NCBI GenBank assembly: GCA_016219375.1
Contig: JACRNC010000003.1
Span: 186,001 to 250,000 of the forward strand
Direction of reading: 5' to 3'
Length of the DNA: 64,000 bases
DNA from: Burkholderiales bacterium
GTDB taxonomy: Bacteria > Pseudomonadota > Gammaproteobacteria > Burkholderiales > Burkholderiaceae_C
Numbering within the stretch: the first letter of the stretch is position 1; each line of letters begins with the position of its first letter. Position numbers and translations under genes: made by a program. The notes below the pieces were generated by a model, which saw nothing but the letters and a program-made list of their open reading frames with translations, ran no database searches and was not told where the DNA came from. Shown one piece after another: positions 46,111-55,464 of the stretch.

Positions 46111-47760
46111 ATGAGTGCAGTGATGGGCCAACCGGGCCTCCACGCCCCCCACGGTCACGGCCATGACCATGCCCACGACCACCCGCACGGCTGGCGGCGC
46201 TGGGTGTTCGCCACCAATCACAAGGACATCGGCACGCTGTACCTGCTGTTCAGCTTCACGATGCTGATGATCGGCGGCGTGCTTGCGCTGGGCATCCGCG
46301 CCGAGCTGTTCCAGCCTGGCCTGCAGTTCGTCAACCCGGAGCTGTTCAACCAGCTCACGACGATGCACGGGCTGATCATGGTGTTCGGCGCCATCATGCC
46401 GGCCTTCGTCGGCTTCGCGAACTGGATGCTGCCGCTGCAGATCGGCGCATCGGACATGGCGTTCGCGCGCATGAACAACTTCAGCTTCTGGCTGATGATC
46501 CCCGCGGCCATCTTGCTGGTGGCGAGCTTCTTCATGCCCGGCGGTGCGCCGGCGGCCGGCTGGACGCTCTATGCGCCGCTGACGCTGCAGATGGGCCCGT
46601 CGATGGATGCAGGCATCTTCGCGATGCACATCCTGGGCGCCAGCTCCATCATGGGCTCGATCAACATCATCGTCACCATCCTCAACATGCGCGCCCCCGG
46701 CATGACGCTGATGAAGATGCCGATGTTTGCCTGGACCTGGCTGATCACCGCCTACCTGCTGATCGCGGTGATCCCGGTGCTGGCCGGCGCCATCACCATG
46801 ACGCTGACCGACCGTCACTTCGGCACCAGCTTCTTCAACCCGGCTGGTGGCGGTGACCCGATCATGTACCAGCACATCTTCTGGTTCTTCGGGCACCCCG
46901 AGGTCTACATCATGATCCTGCCGGCCTTCGGGATCATCAGCCAGATCGTGCCTGCCTTTGCCCGCAAGCGGCTGTTCGGCTATGCCTCGATGGTGTATGC
47001 CACGGCGGCCATCGCCATCCTGAGCTTCATCGTGTGGGCCCACCACATGTTCGCCACCGGCATGCCGGTGACCGGCCAGCTGTTCTTCATGTACGCCACC
47101 ATGCTGATCTCCGTGCCCACGGGCGTGAAGATCTTCAACTGGGTGGCGACCATGTGGCGTGGGTCGATGACCTTCGAGACCCCCATGCTCTGGGCCGTGG
47201 GCTTCATCTTCGTCTTCACCATCGGCGGCTTCACCGGGCTGATCCTGTCGATGGCGCCCATCGACATCCAGCTGCAGGACACGTACTACGTGGTGGCGCA
47301 CTTCCACTATGTGCTGGTGGCCGGCTCGCTCTTCGCCCTGTTCGCCGGTTTCTACTACTGGGGCCCCAAGTGGACGGGCGTGATGATCCCGGAGTGGAAG
47401 GGCAAGCTGCACTTCTGGTGGTCGTTGATCGCCTTCAACGTCACCTTCTTCCCCATGCACTTCCTGGGGCTGGCCGGCATGCCGCGTCGCTATGCCGACT
47501 ATCCGATGCAGTTCGCCGACTTCAACGAGATCGCCTCCATCGGCGGCTTCGCCTTCGGCTTCGCGCAGGTGTGGTTCTTCCTGTTCGTGGCCCTGCCGGC
47601 CATGCGCGGCAAGGGTGAGCCGGCGCCGCAACGGCCGTGGAACGACGCGGATGGTGCTGGTGCAGAAGGCCTGGAGTGGGAGGTGCCGTCGCCGGCACCC
47701 TTCCACACCTTCGAGACGCCGCCCAAGCTGGACGCCACGGCCACCCGCGTGATCGGCTGA
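46111..47760 (+). CDS. ctaD: cytochrome c oxidase subunit I
   Basis: 549 residues, 12 membrane helices. It houses haem a, haem a3 and CuB. '[20 protein letters not shown]' has a haem a ligand; '[17 protein letters not shown]' holds the CuB His-Tyr crosslink pair; '[20 protein letters not shown]' holds the haem a3/a ligands. The cytosolic N-terminus is unusually His-rich ('[17 protein letters not shown]'). It follows ctaC after 35 bases. Confidence 0.97.
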   Translation: MSAVMGQPGLHAPHGHGHDHAHDHPHGWRRWVFATNHKDIGTLYLLFSFTMLMIGGVLALGIRAELFQPGLQFVNPELFNQLTTMHGLIMVFGAIMPAFVGFANWMLPLQIGASDMAFARMNNFSFWLMIPAAILLVASFFMPGGAPAAGWTLYAPLTLQMGPSMDAGIFAMHILGASSIMGSINIIVTILNMRAPGMTLMKMPMFAWTWLITAYLLIAVIPVLAGAITMTLTDRHFGTSFFNPAGGGDPIMYQHIFWFFGHPEVYIMILPAFGIISQIVPAFARKRLFGYASMVYATAAIAILSFIVWAHHMFATGMPVTGQLFFMYATMLISVPTGVKIFNWVATMWRGSMTFETPMLWAVGFIFVFTIGGFTGLILSMAPIDIQLQDTYYVVAHFHYVLVAGSLFALFAGFYYWGPKWTGVMIPEWKGKLHFWWSLIAFNVTFFPMHFLGLAGMPRRYADYPMQFADFNEIASIGGFAFGFAQVWFFLFVALPAMRGKGEPAPQRPWNDADGAGAEGLEWEVPSPAPFHTFETPPKLDATATRVIG

Positions 47761-47771
47761 TCGACCCCCGC

Positions 47772-47921
47772 ATGGCCAAGGATCTGCGCTCTGCCGCGCC
47801 CGGCGCCGATGCAGTGGCCCGCCGGCGGGCCAATGTCCGCCTGGCGCTGATCCTGGCGTCCGTCGCGTTGATCTTCTTCCTGGGCTTCATCGTGAGAATT
47901 GCGCTCTACGGGGCGCATTGA
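47772..47921 (+). CDS. cytochrome oxidase small assembly/accessory protein, single membrane span
   Basis: 49 residues from ATG 47772, 11 bases after ctaD. A basic, hydrophilic N-terminus then one membrane helix ('LALILASVALIFFLGFIVRI'). Tiny proteins of this design sit between ctaD and ctaG in most Burkholderiales oxidase operons and are called 'cytochrome oxidase small assembly protein'. The function is not established. Confidence 0.75.
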   Translation: MAKDLRSAAPGADAVARRRANVRLALILASVALIFFLGFIVRIALYGAH

Positions 47922-48027
47922 GCCCGACAGAGCCGCACGATCCGCCGCGTTGTGCCCGCCCGCCGAGCGCCCACCGACCTGCCCACCCGCCCCGAGTGCA
48001 AGCCGCACGGCCCGCCAAGACCCATCG

Positions 48028-48693
48028 ATGACCCCGCAGCAGCCGCCTGACGACGACAGCCGCGCCCTGCGCCGGGACAACCTGCGCATGGTCGGCAAGC
48101 TGGCCGTGGTGGCCGGGCTGATGTTCGGCTTCGGCTATGCGCTGGTGCCGATGTACCGGGCGATCTGCGATGCGCTGGGTGTCAATGTGCTGAGCACGAT
48201 CGAGAAGCGCACGGGCGGCGTGGTCGGGCGCGAGGCGGCCTATGCCAACACCCAGGTGGATCGCAGCCGGCTGATCACCGTGGAGTTCGATGCCAACGCG
48301 CGCGGGCCCTGGCGGTTCAAGCCGGAGCGCCGCTCCATCCAGGTGCACCCGGGCGAGATGGCTACCGTGATGTACGAGTTCCAGAACGTGCAGGACCGGC
48401 GCATGTCCGCGCAGGCCATACCCAGCTACGCGCCGCGCCAGGCCAGCCCGCACTTCAACAAGCTGGAGTGCTTCTGCTTCAACGAGTACTCGCTGGCGCC
48501 CGGCGAGCGCAAGAGCTGGCCGGTGGTCTTCGTCATCGACCCCAAGCTGCCGCGCGACGTGAAGACGATCACCCTGTCCTATACCTTCTTCGAAGTCGGT
48601 GGCCGCGTACCTGCTGCGCCCGCCGGCCAGCGGGCCGCCGCGCCCACTGCCCAAACACCGCCCGCATCCGTGCGCACGGGGGCTCCGGCATGA
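48028..48693 (+). CDS. ctaG: cytochrome c oxidase assembly protein CtaG (Cox11)
   Basis: 221 residues from ATG 48028. It delivers copper to CuB of subunit I. One N-terminal membrane helix ('LAVVAGLMFGFGYALVPMYR') anchors a periplasmic domain with the copper-binding 'LECFCFNEYSLAPGE' and 'MSAQAIPSYAPRQASPHFNK'. The last ~25 residues are Ala/Pro-rich and probably unstructured. The stop overlaps the start of the DUF2970 gene (ATGA). Confidence 0.94.
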   Translation: MTPQQPPDDDSRALRRDNLRMVGKLAVVAGLMFGFGYALVPMYRAICDALGVNVLSTIEKRTGGVVGREAAYANTQVDRSRLITVEFDANARGPWRFKPERRSIQVHPGEMATVMYEFQNVQDRRMSAQAIPSYAPRQASPHFNKLECFCFNEYSLAPGERKSWPVVFVIDPKLPRDVKTITLSYTFFEVGGRVPAAPAGQRAAAPTAQTPPASVRTGAPA

Positions 48694-48956
48694 GCCCCCA
48701 CCGCGACCCCGACCGCGATGCCGCCGGCGCTGACCTGAGGGCTGCCGTGCGCCGCAAGGGCTCGTTCTGGCAGACCGTCAAGGCGGTGGCTTGGTCGTTC
48801 CTGGGCGTGCGCAAGGCATCGGGCTACGAGCAGGATGTTTCTCAGATCAACCCCGGCCACGTGATCGTGGCCGGCATCATCGGCGGCGTGCTCTTCGTCG
48901 TCGGCCTGGTGCTCATCGTCAAGTGGGTGGTCAGCAGCGGCGTGGCCGCCGGCTGA
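48690..48956 (+). CDS. DUF2970 small membrane protein
   Basis: 88 residues from ATG 48690, overlapping the ctaG stop. 'SFWQTVKAVAWSFLGVRKAS' followed by one membrane helix ('VIVAGIIGGVLFVVGLVLIV') matches DUF2970, a family seen in cytochrome oxidase operons of betaproteobacteria. The role is unknown; likely oxidase assembly or stability. Confidence 0.85.
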   Translation: MSPHRDPDRDAAGADLRAAVRRKGSFWQTVKAVAWSFLGVRKASGYEQDVSQINPGHVIVAGIIGGVLFVVGLVLIVKWVVSSGVAAG

Positions 48957-49000
48957 GGCCCTTGGGGCGCAATCGACAACAAGGCTTCCTGGAGAACGAC

Positions 49001-49891
49001 ATGTCCACAGCGACCTCCCACACCGCCGGCAAGGCGCCGTACTACTACGTGCCCGGGCCGTCGCGCCATCCCGTCATGGCGGCCTTCGGCCTGTTCTTCG
49101 TCATCCTGGGCGCGTCCCAGTGGACCAATGGCCATGCCTGGGGCGCGTACTCGCTGGCGTTCGGCCTGCTGTGGTGGCTTCTCGTGCTCAAGCAGTGGTT
49201 CGGCGATGCCATCCGCGAGAGCGAAGGCGGCCTCTACGGCGACCGCATCGACGCCTCCTATCGCTGGAGCATGGCCTGGTTCATCTTCTCGGAGGTGATG
49301 TTCTTCGGCGCTTTCTTCGGCGCGCTGTTCTGGTCGCGTTACGTCACGCTGCCGACGCTGGGCAGCCTGGAGAACGCGCTGCTGTGGCCCGACTTCAAGG
49401 CGGTGTGGCCCAGCGCGGGCGGCGGCGCCACGGCCTCGCCGGCGGGCACGGTGGAGCCCTTCGGCCTGATGAGCCCGCTGGGCATCCCGACGCTCAACAC
49501 CGCGCTGCTGCTGACCTCGGGCATCACGCTGACCATCGCCCACCACGCCCTGCGCGCCGGCCATCGCGGCAAGGCCATCGCCTTCATGTGGATGACGGTG
49601 ATCCTGGGCGCGGTGTTCCTCGGCTTCCAGGGCTACGAGTACTTCCATGCCTATCACGAGCTCAACCTGAAGCTGAGCTCCGGCATCTACGGCTCCACCT
49701 TCTTCATGCTGACCGGCTTCCACGGCATGCACGTGTTCGTGGGCATGCTGATGCTGCTGGTGATCACGCTGCGGCTGATGCGCGGGCACTTCACGCCCGA
49801 GCGGCACTTCGGCTTCGAGGGCGCGGCCTGGTACTGGCACTTCGTCGACGTGGTGTGGCTGGGCCTGTACGTCGTCGTCTATTGGCTGTGA
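49001..49891 (+). CDS. ctaE: cytochrome c oxidase subunit III
   Basis: 296 residues from ATG 49001, preceded by a 'ggag' site. Seven membrane helices are expected. 'YYVPGPSRHPVMAAFGLFF', 'WFIFSEVMFFGAFFGALFWS', 'TGFHGMHVFVGMLML' and 'AAWYWHFVDVVWLGLYVVVY' are family hallmarks. It supports proton uptake and stability of subunit I. An intrinsic terminator follows 50 bases after the stop. Confidence 0.96.
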   Translation: MSTATSHTAGKAPYYYVPGPSRHPVMAAFGLFFVILGASQWTNGHAWGAYSLAFGLLWWLLVLKQWFGDAIRESEGGLYGDRIDASYRWSMAWFIFSEVMFFGAFFGALFWSRYVTLPTLGSLENALLWPDFKAVWPSAGGGATASPAGTVEPFGLMSPLGIPTLNTALLLTSGITLTIAHHALRAGHRGKAIAFMWMTVILGAVFLGFQGYEYFHAYHELNLKLSSGIYGSTFFMLTGFHGMHVFVGMLMLLVITLRLMRGHFTPERHFGFEGAAWYWHFVDVVWLGLYVVVYWL

Positions 49892-49941
49892 CCGCGGCGC
49901 AGCGGCTGCCTGGGTGGCCGCTGCAGCCGGATGCCGATGCG

Positions 49942-49970
49942 AGAGCGCCTTGCCGGCGCTCTTGTTGTTT
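49942..49970 (+). terminator. intrinsic terminator after ctaE
   Basis: Eight-pair stem 'agagcgcc'/'ggcgctct', 5-base loop, then 'tgttgttt'. It would end the ctaC-ctaE transcript; surf1 and later genes would then need their own promoter or readthrough. Confidence 0.75.
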
Positions 49971-49992
49971 CAGGAGCGAGGGGCGGCCGTGG

Positions 49993-50208
49993 TCAGCGCG
50001 GCAGCCCGGTGGGCTGGATCCAGCCGAGCTTGTAGCTGAGCAGGATGAAGACGAAGAGCGCCACCGAGATGCCGACCCGCCAGGCCAGCGCGCGGACCAT
50101 GCGGTTGGTCTTGGGCTCGCCGCGGCGGCCGTCGCGCAGCATGGCCCGGCCGGCCAGCCCCAATGCGAGCAGGATGGCGGCAAACGCGGCAGCGACGATG
50201 AGCTTCAT
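49993..50208 (-). CDS. twin-transmembrane protein, DUF2909 family
   Basis: 71 residues with two membrane helices ('LIVAAAFAAILLALGLAG' and 'VGISVALFVFILLSYKLGW') joined by a basic loop. It matches the small DUF2909 family found between ctaE and surf1 on the opposite strand in many betaproteobacteria. Function unknown. Confidence 0.82.
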   Translation of the reverse strand: MKLIVAAAFAAILLALGLAGRAMLRDGRRGEPKTNRMVRALAWRVGISVALFVFILLSYKLGWIQPTGLPR

Positions 50209-50261
50209 GACGGCGGATTATCCGGGTGGCCGGGCTTCTTGCCGGTGGCCGGGCGGGCGAC

Positions 50262-51092
50262 ATGGCTGAGCGGCCGGGCGAGCCGGCCGTGCAGGCTGGC
50301 GGTGAGCAGGGCGGCAGGTGGGGCGACCGGCCCGCCAGCGGCGGGCAGGGGGTGTCGCCGGCCCAGCCCAGGCCCGGCCGCGGCCGGCGCCTCGTCATCC
50401 TGCTGGCCGCCCTTGCCGGGGTGGCGGTGACCGTGTCGATGGGCCGCTGGCAGCTCAGCCGCGCGGAGCACAAGCAGGCGCTGCAGCGCGTGATGGACGA
50501 GCGGGCCGGCCTGCCGCCGCTGCCGCAGGCCCAGCTGGCCCGAACGGGCGATGCCGCTCAGGCGCAGCTGCAGCGCCGCGTGGTGCTCACCGGCCGCTGG
50601 GTGGCGCGGCACACCGTCTTCCTGGACAACCGGCAAATGGACGGCCGGCCGGGCTTCTTCGTCGTCACGCCGCTGGAGCTGGCGCCGGGCGAGGCGGTGC
50701 TGGTGCAGCGCGGCTGGGTGCCGCGGGATGCACGCGAGCGCACGCGGCTGCCGGCGGTGCCCACGCCCGCCGGGGTGGTGAGCGTCGCCGGCCGCATCAG
50801 CGGCCCGCCGTCGCGGCTGTTCGACTTCGGCGGAGTGGAGGCGGGGGCCATCCGGCAGAATCTCGACCCGGCCGCGTTCGCGCGCGAGACCGGCCTCAAG
50901 CTGCGGCCGCTGTCGGTGCAGCAGCTGGTGGCGCCGGCGCCCGACGACGGCCTGCAGCGCCGCTGGCCGGCGCCGGCGCTCGATGTGGGCAAGCATCACG
51001 GCTATGCCCTGCAATGGTTTGCAATGGCCGCCGTGATGGCGGGTCTGTATGTCTGGTTCCAACTCGTCCGCCCCGCCGTCCGCGCTCGCTGA
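50262..51092 (+). CDS. surf1: SURF1 family cytochrome oxidase assembly protein
   Basis: 276 residues from ATG 50262 (GTG 50226 is possible). Two membrane helices flank a periplasmic domain: 'LLAALAGVAVTVSMGRWQLS' near the start and 'GYALQWFAMAAVMAGLYVWF' at the end, the classic SURF1 termini. 'VVLTGRWVARHTVFLDNRQM' and 'VLVQRGWVPRD' are conserved. SURF1 helps insert haem a. The first ~45 residues are an extra Gly/Pro-rich stretch. Its 3' end overlaps the next gene by 44 bases. Confidence 0.92.
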   Translation: MAERPGEPAVQAGGEQGGRWGDRPASGGQGVSPAQPRPGRGRRLVILLAALAGVAVTVSMGRWQLSRAEHKQALQRVMDERAGLPPLPQAQLARTGDAAQAQLQRRVVLTGRWVARHTVFLDNRQMDGRPGFFVVTPLELAPGEAVLVQRGWVPRDARERTRLPAVPTPAGVVSVAGRISGPPSRLFDFGGVEAGAIRQNLDPAAFARETGLKLRPLSVQQLVAPAPDDGLQRRWPAPALDVGKHHGYALQWFAMAAVMAGLYVWFQLVRPAVRAR

Positions 51093-51738
51093 GCCGGTGA
51101 GCTTTGCGGTGCACAGCCTGCCGGACCCGGCAACCCAGGCCCAGCGCACCCGCGCCGGCCGCATCCGCATGCTGCTGGTGTGGCTGGTGTGCGCGCTGCC
51201 TGTGGTGGCGTCCTATTTCACCTATTACGTGCTGCGGCCGCAGGGCCGGGCCAACTACGGCGAGCTGATCGACCCGCAGCGGCCGCTGCCGGCCGCATCG
51301 GCGCTGCCGCTCACGGCGCTGGACGGCCGCGCGGTGGACCCGGCCAGCCTGCGCGGCCAGTGGCTGCTGGTGGTCGTGGCCGATGGCGCCTGCGACGCGC
51401 TGTGCGAGCGCCAGCTCTATACGCAGCGCCAGTTGCGCACCATGCTGGGCAAGGACCAGGACCGCCTGGACCGCGTGTGGCTGGTCACCGGCGCGCCGCC
51501 GCGGGCCGCGCTGCTGCCGGCGCTGCACGATGCCCAGGTGCTGCGCACCTCGCAGGACGCGCTGGGCCGCTGGCTGCAGCCTCAGGCGGGCCAGGCCCTC
51601 GGCGCCCATCTGTATCTGGTGGACCCGATGGGCAACTGGATGATGCGCTTTCCGCCGCAGGCCGACCCCAAGAAGGTGCGCCGCGACCTGGACCGGCTGA
51701 TGCGCGCATCGGCCTCGTGGGACCACGAGGGGCGCTGA
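51049..51738 (+). CDS. membrane-anchored Sco-like thioredoxin-fold protein in the oxidase operon
   Basis: 229 residues. One membrane helix near 41-60 and a periplasmic domain of thioredoxin-like layout: 'LTALDGRAVDPASLRGQWLL' leads into C115-D-A-L-C119, the CxxxC spacing used by Sco copper chaperones, and 'LYLVDPMGNWMMRFPPQADP' resembles the Sco C-terminal part. Overall similarity to the true Sco at 54105 is low by eye. Usually annotated as hypothetical; a role in CuA maturation or redox control is inference. It lies 3 bases before ctaA. Confidence 0.7.
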   Translation: MSGSNSSAPPSALAEPVSFAVHSLPDPATQAQRTRAGRIRMLLVWLVCALPVVASYFTYYVLRPQGRANYGELIDPQRPLPAASALPLTALDGRAVDPASLRGQWLLVVVADGACDALCERQLYTQRQLRTMLGKDQDRLDRVWLVTGAPPRAALLPALHDAQVLRTSQDALGRWLQPQAGQALGAHLYLVDPMGNWMMRFPPQADPKKVRRDLDRLMRASASWDHEGR

Positions 51739-51741
51739 ACA

Positions 51742-53052
51742 ATGGACGCCACGCCGCTGTGGAACCTGGACCCGATCGCGCAGGTGGCGCTGGCCGGCGC
51801 GCTGGTGGCCGCGTTGCCGCTGGCCTGGGTCATGTTGCGCCGCCGCCCGGGCGGGCTGCCGCAGCGCTGGCGGGCGCTGGCGGCGCTGACGCTCTTCCTC
51901 ACGTTCGATCTGGTGGTCTTCGGTGCCTTCACCCGGCTGACCGACTCGGGCCTGGGCTGCCCCGACTGGCCCGGCTGCTACGGCAGCGCCAGCCCGCTGG
52001 GCGCGCGCGATGAGATCCACGCCGCGCAGACGGCGATGCCCACCGGCCCGGTGACGCACAAGAAGGCGTGGATCGAGATGGTCCACCGCTATCTCGCCTC
52101 GGGCGTGGGCGTGCTGATCATCGGCCTGGTCGTCGTGGCCTGGCGTGCGGCCCGGCGGGATGCGACGCTGCGGCCTATGGTGGCCTGGAGTGCTGCGGCG
52201 CTGGCCTGGGTGATCGTGCAGGGGCTCTTCGGGGCGCTGACCGTGACGATGAAGCTCTACCCGGCCATCGTCACTCTGCATCTGCTGGGGGGGCTGCTGC
52301 TGCTGGCGATGCTCGCGGTGCAGGTGCACCTGAGCGCTTTGCGGCCGCTGCGGCTGACGCGTGGCCTGCGTGCCGGTGCCATCGCGGCGCTTGCCGTGCT
52401 GGCAGTGCAGATCGCCCTGGGCGGCTGGGTCAGCACCAACTATGCGGTGCTGGCCTGCAGCGACTTCCCCACCTGCCGCGGCAGCTGGTGGCCGGCGATG
52501 GACTGGGCGCAGGGCTTTCGCCTGCTGCGGCCGCTGGGGGCGGACGGGCAGGGCGGCTGGCTGACGCACGAGGCGCTGGTGGCCATCCACATGGCGCACC
52601 GGCTGGGCGCGGCGATCACGCTGGCGGCCCTGCTGGCTCTGGGCGCCGGCCTGCTGCGCCGCTCGCGTGCCGATGCCGCGCTGCGGCCGTGGGCCATCGG
52701 CCTGGGGCTGGGCGCGGCCTGGCAGCTGGCATCCGGCCTGAGCAACGTGGTGCTGGGCTGGCCGCTGGCCGCCGCCCTGGCGCACACCGCCGGCGCCGCC
52801 GCGCTCGTGATGCTGCTGACCGCGCTGGTGACGCGCAGCAGCCCGGTGGCGCATCGCCTGGCACTGAGCCATGTGGAGGGCCATGCGGATGGCCACCCGG
52901 ATGGCCACACGGACGGCCCTGCGGACGGCAATGTGAGCGGCGCCGCCGATGGCGGTCTGGGTGGCGGTGCGGCCGGCGCGCGTGCCGCCCGCGGACACGC
53001 GCCGGGGCCGGCCGCGACGCCTGCGCATGCCGCAGCCCTGAACCGACCCTGA
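51742..53052 (+). CDS. ctaA: haem A synthase (CtaA/COX15) with repeat tail
   Basis: 436 residues, eight membrane helices. It oxidises the C8 methyl of haem O to make haem A. 'FGAFTRLTDSGLGCPDWPGC' and 'MVHRYLASGVG' carry conserved Arg/Glu/His ligands; 'LHLLGGLLLLAML' and 'AIHMAHRLGAAITL' hold further haem His residues. The last ~60 residues after 'LALS' are unusual: seven four-residue units of the form H-x-D/E-G (residues 377 on), then Ala/Gly-rich sequence. Most homologues end before this. Confidence 0.92.
   Translation: MDATPLWNLDPIAQVALAGALVAALPLAWVMLRRRPGGLPQRWRALAALTLFLTFDLVVFGAFTRLTDSGLGCPDWPGCYGSASPLGARDEIHAAQTAMPTGPVTHKKAWIEMVHRYLASGVGVLIIGLVVVAWRAARRDATLRPMVAWSAAALAWVIVQGLFGALTVTMKLYPAIVTLHLLGGLLLLAMLAVQVHLSALRPLRLTRGLRAGAIAALAVLAVQIALGGWVSTNYAVLACSDFPTCRGSWWPAMDWAQGFRLLRPLGADGQGGWLTHEALVAIHMAHRLGAAITLAALLALGAGLLRRSRADAALRPWAIGLGLGAAWQLASGLSNVVLGWPLAAALAHTAGAAALVMLLTALVTRSSPVAHRLALSHVEGHADGHPDGHTDGPADGNVSGAADGGLGGGAAGARAARGHAPGPAATPAHAAALNRP
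52870..52953 (+). repeat. 12-base tandem repeats coding H-x-D-G units in ctaA
   Basis: Seven consecutive 12-base units such as 'ggccacccggat' encode HVEG, HADG, HPDG, HTDG, PADG, NVSG and AADG. The first four are best preserved. In frame with ctaA and placed after the last membrane helix. Confidence 0.75.
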
Positions 53053-53054
53053 CG

Positions 53055-53084
53055 CCCCCTGATTGCCCCTGATCGCCCCTGATC
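53055..53084. repeat. 10-base tandem repeat in the ctaA-ctaB gap
   Basis: Three near-identical copies of 'gcccctgatc' just after the ctaA stop, followed by a related pair 'cgcctcctg'. Probably a simple slippage repeat; no function is evident. Confidence 0.55.
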
Positions 53085-53154
53085 CGCCTCCTGCCGCCTC
53101 CTGATCTCCCTTCGCTCCGCTTCGACCCTGACCCGCTCCTCATCCGTGCCGACC

Positions 53155-54108
53155 ATGTCCGACACCACCGCCCCGGCACCGGCCAGCGCACCGGTTGCGC
53201 CTGCTGCATCGGCTGCTGCCCGGCCTCCGTCCACCTGGCGTCAGTTCAGCGCGCTGACCAAGCCGCGCGTGGTGCAGCTCATCGTGTTCTGCGCCTTCAT
53301 CGGCATGCTGCTGGCCGTGCCGGGCTGGCCGGACGGCGGGCAGTGGCTGACCATCCTGCTGGCCTGCGCCGGCATCTGGCTGGTGGCCAGTGCGGCAGCG
53401 GCCTTCAACTGCCTGATCGAGCGCCAGATCGATGCGCGCATGAAGCGCACCGCCTGGCGGCCGACGGCCCGCGGCGAGCTGGGGCAGGGCCAGGCGCTGG
53501 CCTTCTCCGCCGTGCTGTGCGCAGCCGGCAGCGCGCTGCTGTGGTGGGCGGTCAACCCGCTGACGATGGGGCTGACGCTGGCCACCTTCGTCGGCTATGC
53601 GGTGGTCTACACCGTGATCCTCAAGCCGATGACGCCGCAGAACATCGTCATCGGCGGCGCATCCGGCGCCATGCCGCCGGTGCTGGGCTGGGCGGCCTTG
53701 CGCGGCGAGGTGGGCCCCGAGGCGCTGATGCTGTGCCTGATCATCTTCCTGTGGACGCCGCCGCACTTCTGGGCGCTGGCGCTCTACCGCGCCGAGGACT
53801 ACGCCCGCGCCGGCCTGCCCATGCTGCCGGTGACGCACGGCAACGAGTTCACGCGGCTGCACGTGCTGCTCTACACCATCGTGCTGCTGCCGGCCACGCT
53901 GCTGCCCTTCGTCTACGGCATGAGCGGCTGGCTCTATCTGGCCAGCGCGGTGGTGCTCGGCCTGTGGTTCATCGCCTATGGCTTCAAACTGTGGCGCAGC
54001 TACAGCGAGCCGCTGGCGCGCAAGACCTTCCGCTTTTCCATCCTCCACCTGTCGCTGCTCTTTGCCGCGCTGATGGTGGACCACTACTTGCCCTGGGGCC
54101 AGCCATGA
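53155..54108 (+). CDS. ctaB: protohaem IX farnesyltransferase (haem O synthase)
   Basis: 317 residues from ATG 53155 (GTG 53146 possible). A UbiA-type membrane prenyltransferase that adds farnesyl to haem b. Asp-rich motifs: '[19 protein letters not shown]' (conserved NxxxDxxxD region) and '[19 protein letters not shown]'; between them '[20 protein letters not shown]' and '[17 protein letters not shown]'. It works with CtaA to make haem A. The stop overlaps the sco start (ATGA). Confidence 0.95.
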   Translation: MSDTTAPAPASAPVAPAASAAARPPSTWRQFSALTKPRVVQLIVFCAFIGMLLAVPGWPDGGQWLTILLACAGIWLVASAAAAFNCLIERQIDARMKRTAWRPTARGELGQGQALAFSAVLCAAGSALLWWAVNPLTMGLTLATFVGYAVVYTVILKPMTPQNIVIGGASGAMPPVLGWAALRGEVGPEALMLCLIIFLWTPPHFWALALYRAEDYARAGLPMLPVTHGNEFTRLHVLLYTIVLLPATLLPFVYGMSGWLYLASAVVLGLWFIAYGFKLWRSYSEPLARKTFRFSILHLSLLFAALMVDHYLPWGQP

Positions 54109-54734
54109 AGCGCCGCCATCTCCTTGTCCTGACCACGTTGCTGGGCGCCACCACGCTCACCGGCTGCGACCGCGTGCGCGGCTGGCTGGGGCAGGACGCG
54201 GCCGGCGGCGCGGCGGGCGGCTTCAATGCCGTGGACATCACCGGCGTGGACTACGCCCAGGGCCTGGCCCTACCCGACGTGGACGGCAAACCGCGCAGCC
54301 TGGCCGAGTTCAAGGGCAAGGTGGTGGTGGTGTTCTTCGGCTACGTGCACTGCCCCGACGTGTGCCCGACCACGCTGGCCGAGCTGGCCGAGATCAAGCG
54401 CCAGCTGGGCACCGACGGCCAGCGGCTGCAGGCGGTGTTCGTCACGCTGGACCCCGAGCGCGATACCGCGCCCATGCTCAAGGCCTATGTGCAGGGCTTC
54501 GATCCGGCCTTCGTCGCGCTGCGCGGCACGCCGCAGCAGGTGGCCGACGCAGCCAAGTCCTTCAAGGTCTTCTACCAGAAGGTCAAGGGCAGCACGCCCG
54601 ACGGCTACCTGGTGGACCACACCGCCGGTTCCTACGTCTTCGACCCGCAGGGCAGGGTGCGGCTCTTCGCGCGCTACGGCATGCCGGTGGCGGATCTGAC
54701 GGCCGACATCCGCAAGCTGCTGGCCGGCGGTTGA
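54105..54734 (+). CDS. sco: SCO1/SenC family copper chaperone lipoprotein
   Basis: 209 residues. Lipoprotein signal with Cys21 in 'TTLTGCDRV'. Thioredoxin fold with C83 and C87 in '[15 protein letters not shown]', Asp region '[13 protein letters not shown]' and His in '[16 protein letters not shown]', the copper-binding set. It matures the CuA centre of subunit II. Last gene of the oxidase assembly block; it converges with the response regulator gene 24 bases away. Confidence 0.94.
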   Translation: MKRRHLLVLTTLLGATTLTGCDRVRGWLGQDAAGGAAGGFNAVDITGVDYAQGLALPDVDGKPRSLAEFKGKVVVVFFGYVHCPDVCPTTLAELAEIKRQLGTDGQRLQAVFVTLDPERDTAPMLKAYVQGFDPAFVALRGTPQQVADAAKSFKVFYQKVKGSTPDGYLVDHTAGSYVFDPQGRVRLFARYGMPVADLTADIRKLLAGG

Positions 54735-54758
54735 GCCGGCGCGAGAGCAAGCCGAGGG

Positions 54759-55388
54759 TCAGACCAGCCCGTTGCGGATGGCGTAGACCGTGAGCTCGGA
54801 GTTGTTGGTCAGCGCGAGCTTCTCCAGCACGCGGGCGCGGTAGACGCTGACCGTCTTCGGGCTGAGGTTGAGCTGCTCGGCGATGTCCGACAGCCGCTTG
54901 CCCGAGGCGATCATCACCAGCGTCTGCAGCTCGCGGTCCGACAGCTTTTGATGCGCCTGCTCGGGCGCCGGCGCGGTGAGGCTGTCGACCAGCATCTGCG
55001 CCATCTCGGGCGTGACGTACTTGCGGCCCTGGGCGACGGTGCGCACGGCCGCCAGGATCTGCGCCGGGTCGTCGCCCTTGTTGACATAGCCCTGGGCGCC
55101 GGCGCGCATGGCGCGGATGGCGTATTGGTCCTCCGGGTACATCGAGACGATCAGCACGCGCAGGGACGAGCCTTCTTCCTTGAGCGCATGCAGCACGTCC
55201 AGGCCGCTGCGGCCGGGCAGGTTGATGTCGAGCACCAGCACGTCGCAGCTGCGCTGGCGCAGCAGGGCGCGCAGCTCGCCGTAGTCGCCTGCCTCGCCGA
55301 CGACCTCCACGTCCGGCGCCTCGGACAGGGTGTCGCGGATGCCGCGCCGGATAAGGGCGTGGTCGTCGCAGAGCATGACCTTGATCAC
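54759..55388 (-). CDS. NarL/FixJ-type DNA-binding response regulator
   Basis: 209 residues from GTG 55388, chosen for the 'aggag' upstream and because the receiver begins there ('IKVMLCDDHALIRRGIRDTL'). The phospho-acceptor Asp is in 'VLVLDINLPGRSGLDVL', with Lys in 'GYVNKGDDP'. The C-terminal LuxR helix-turn-helix is 'LSPKTVSVYRARVLEKLALT'. The sensor kinase gene directly upstream (76 bases) is the obvious partner. Target genes are unknown. Confidence 0.92.
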   Translation of the reverse strand: MIKVMLCDDHALIRRGIRDTLSEAPDVEVVGEAGDYGELRALLRQRSCDVLVLDINLPGRSGLDVLHALKEEGSSLRVLIVSMYPEDQYAIRAMRAGAQGYVNKGDDPAQILAAVRTVAQGRKYVTPEMAQMLVDSLTAPAPEQAHQKLSDRELQTLVMIASGKRLSDIAEQLNLSPKTVSVYRARVLEKLALTNNSELTVYAIRNGLV

Positions 55389-55464
55389 GGTTGCGTCTCC
55401 TGGGCGGGGCCGGGGCAGCGGTGGTTGCGGGCCACCACCGGCCGGCTGGGGGCCGGCGGGCGCA

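Noticed and set aside
45997-47706. 569-codon minus-strand frame opposite ctaD
   Set aside because: Antisense shadow of a highly conserved gene; composition rich in His/Gln/Arg only.
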